Shown here piece by piece: positions 20,202 through 20,678 of a stretch of 20,678 nt of DNA. The stretch is from Oehlia diaphana (lineage: Eukaryota; Glomeromycota; Glomeromycetes; Glomerales; Glomeraceae): NCBI GenBank assembly GCA_003833135.1, contig QZLH01000390.1, positions 66,441 to 87,118 of the forward strand, written 5' to 3'. The notes beneath the pieces were generated by a model. That model did not search any database. It was given only the letters and a program-made list of their open reading frames with translations, and had not been told where the DNA came from. A program made the translations under genes and the position numbers. Within the stretch, counting starts at the first letter, position 1, and the number at the start of each line of letters is the position of its first letter.

Positions 20202-20633
20202 AAAATATACAAAAGACGTTTAATTGAAAGAGGAACTCAAAAAATCACTCTGGATGAGAATGCGAAAAACAATTATAATCACATTATACATCTCAACAGT
20301 CAAAACCAAGGAACATCTTCATCCCAACAATGACCAAACAACACAAAACAGAACAACCCACGTTTCACACATCAATCAACATTTCACCAACCCCACCAAG
20401 ATAAACATAACTCTACCACTAATCATGCTGCGCAACAAGATCACCCAAATCAATGCGTGATAGAATCATTCAAAACTGAGATCACAGAACTAAATAACAA
20501 AGTAAATCAACTCACATCGGAAATAACTTCAATCAAGAAAGTTCAATCAGAACAATCAGCTAACATCACCAAACTTATTAAAATCTACATGAGTCTATCA
20601 ATCGAAATACAACAATATACGAAAAAGTACTAA
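20202..20633 (+). pseudogene. Disconnected C-terminal part of LINE ORF1 (coiled coil)
   Basis: In the same frame as the upstream ORF1, codons continue past TGA 20199-20201 to a second TGA (20331-20333) and then to TAA 20631. The last 65 codons show heptad spacing of hydrophobics (IESFKTEITELNNKVNQL, then SEITSIKKV), a coiled coil that would trimerise or dimerise ORF1p. Near 20622-20630 an A5 run shifts the frame, after which coiled-coil-like codons (VLNIETTVKENTESIK) continue in another frame to the window end. This favours a longer ancestral ORF1 over two separate genes. Confidence 0.65.
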
Positions 20634-20678
20634 ATATTGAAACAACAGTTAAAGAAAACACTGAATCCATCAAAAGAA

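Larger units (their letters stand above)
18762..20678 (+). mobile_element. 5' part of a LINE (non-LTR retrotransposon), runs off the right edge
   Basis: An ORF1-type protein with tandem RRM-like folds, a CCHC knuckle and a C-terminal coiled coil is encoded on the plus strand. That domain order is typical of ORF1 of several LINE clades. ORF2 with endonuclease and reverse transcriptase would be expected to the right of 20678. The coding frame is damaged (two TGA codons and one frameshift), so this copy is probably dead, though it could still be moved in trans. The codon context is richer in C and A (ACA, CAC, ATC) than the genes to the left, as expected for an independently evolving element. 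The 5' boundary is unknown. Confidence 0.78.

Overview
This looks like a piece of nuclear genome from a very AT-rich, intron-containing, repeat-rich fungus. The best guess is an arbuscular mycorrhizal fungus (Glomeromycotina, Rhizophagus-like). The basis is the combination of extreme A/T content, A/T homopolymers everywhere, short GT-AG introns, a decayed BTB-BACK-TLDc gene of a type hugely amplified in those fungi, and a LINE ORF1 with RRM-like and CCHC domains. The organism is inferred from these features; no marker gene proves it.

Layout. 1-2090 is non-coding: A/T homopolymers, short tandem repeats and a degenerate minisatellite. 2091-3151 (-) is a two-exon histidine phosphatase of 255 aa. 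3152-7173 holds no recognisable gene, only A/T tracts and small tandem repeats. 7174-7819 (-) is a multi-exon MIF/tautomerase homologue. Its catalytic proline lies on a 33-nt first exon, and the frame breaks at an A8 run. 8061-8886 is bounded by about 75-95 bp imperfect inverted repeats (putative non-autonomous transposon); a 40-bp stretch of one arm recurs at 17227. 8887-10470 holds only short open segments. 10477-11513 (+) is a heavily decayed BTB-BACK-TLDc pseudogene. 11831-12100 is a G-rich polypurine repeat with a canonical quadruplex motif. 12958-13037 is a cluster of three hairpins. 13826-14377 (+) is an unrecognised, very basic 183-aa ORF containing an 8-residue repeat. 14378-17226 is non-coding with a few palindromes. 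17267-17490 is a CT-rich 20-21 bp minisatellite. 18762 to the window end is the 5' part of a LINE: ORF1 with an N-terminal low-complexity region, tandem RRM-like folds, a CCHC knuckle and a C-terminal coiled coil, interrupted by two TGA codons and a frameshift. ORF2 (endonuclease/RT) would lie beyond the right edge.

The genes do not form an operon or a pathway. The window reads as two housekeeping-like genes and one orphan ORF scattered through repeat-driven, gene-poor DNA. I did not find a convincing new multi-gene system. The most interesting items are the MIF homologue, the inverted-repeat element with its outlying copy, the ghost BTB-TLDc gene, and the structured or repeat loci.
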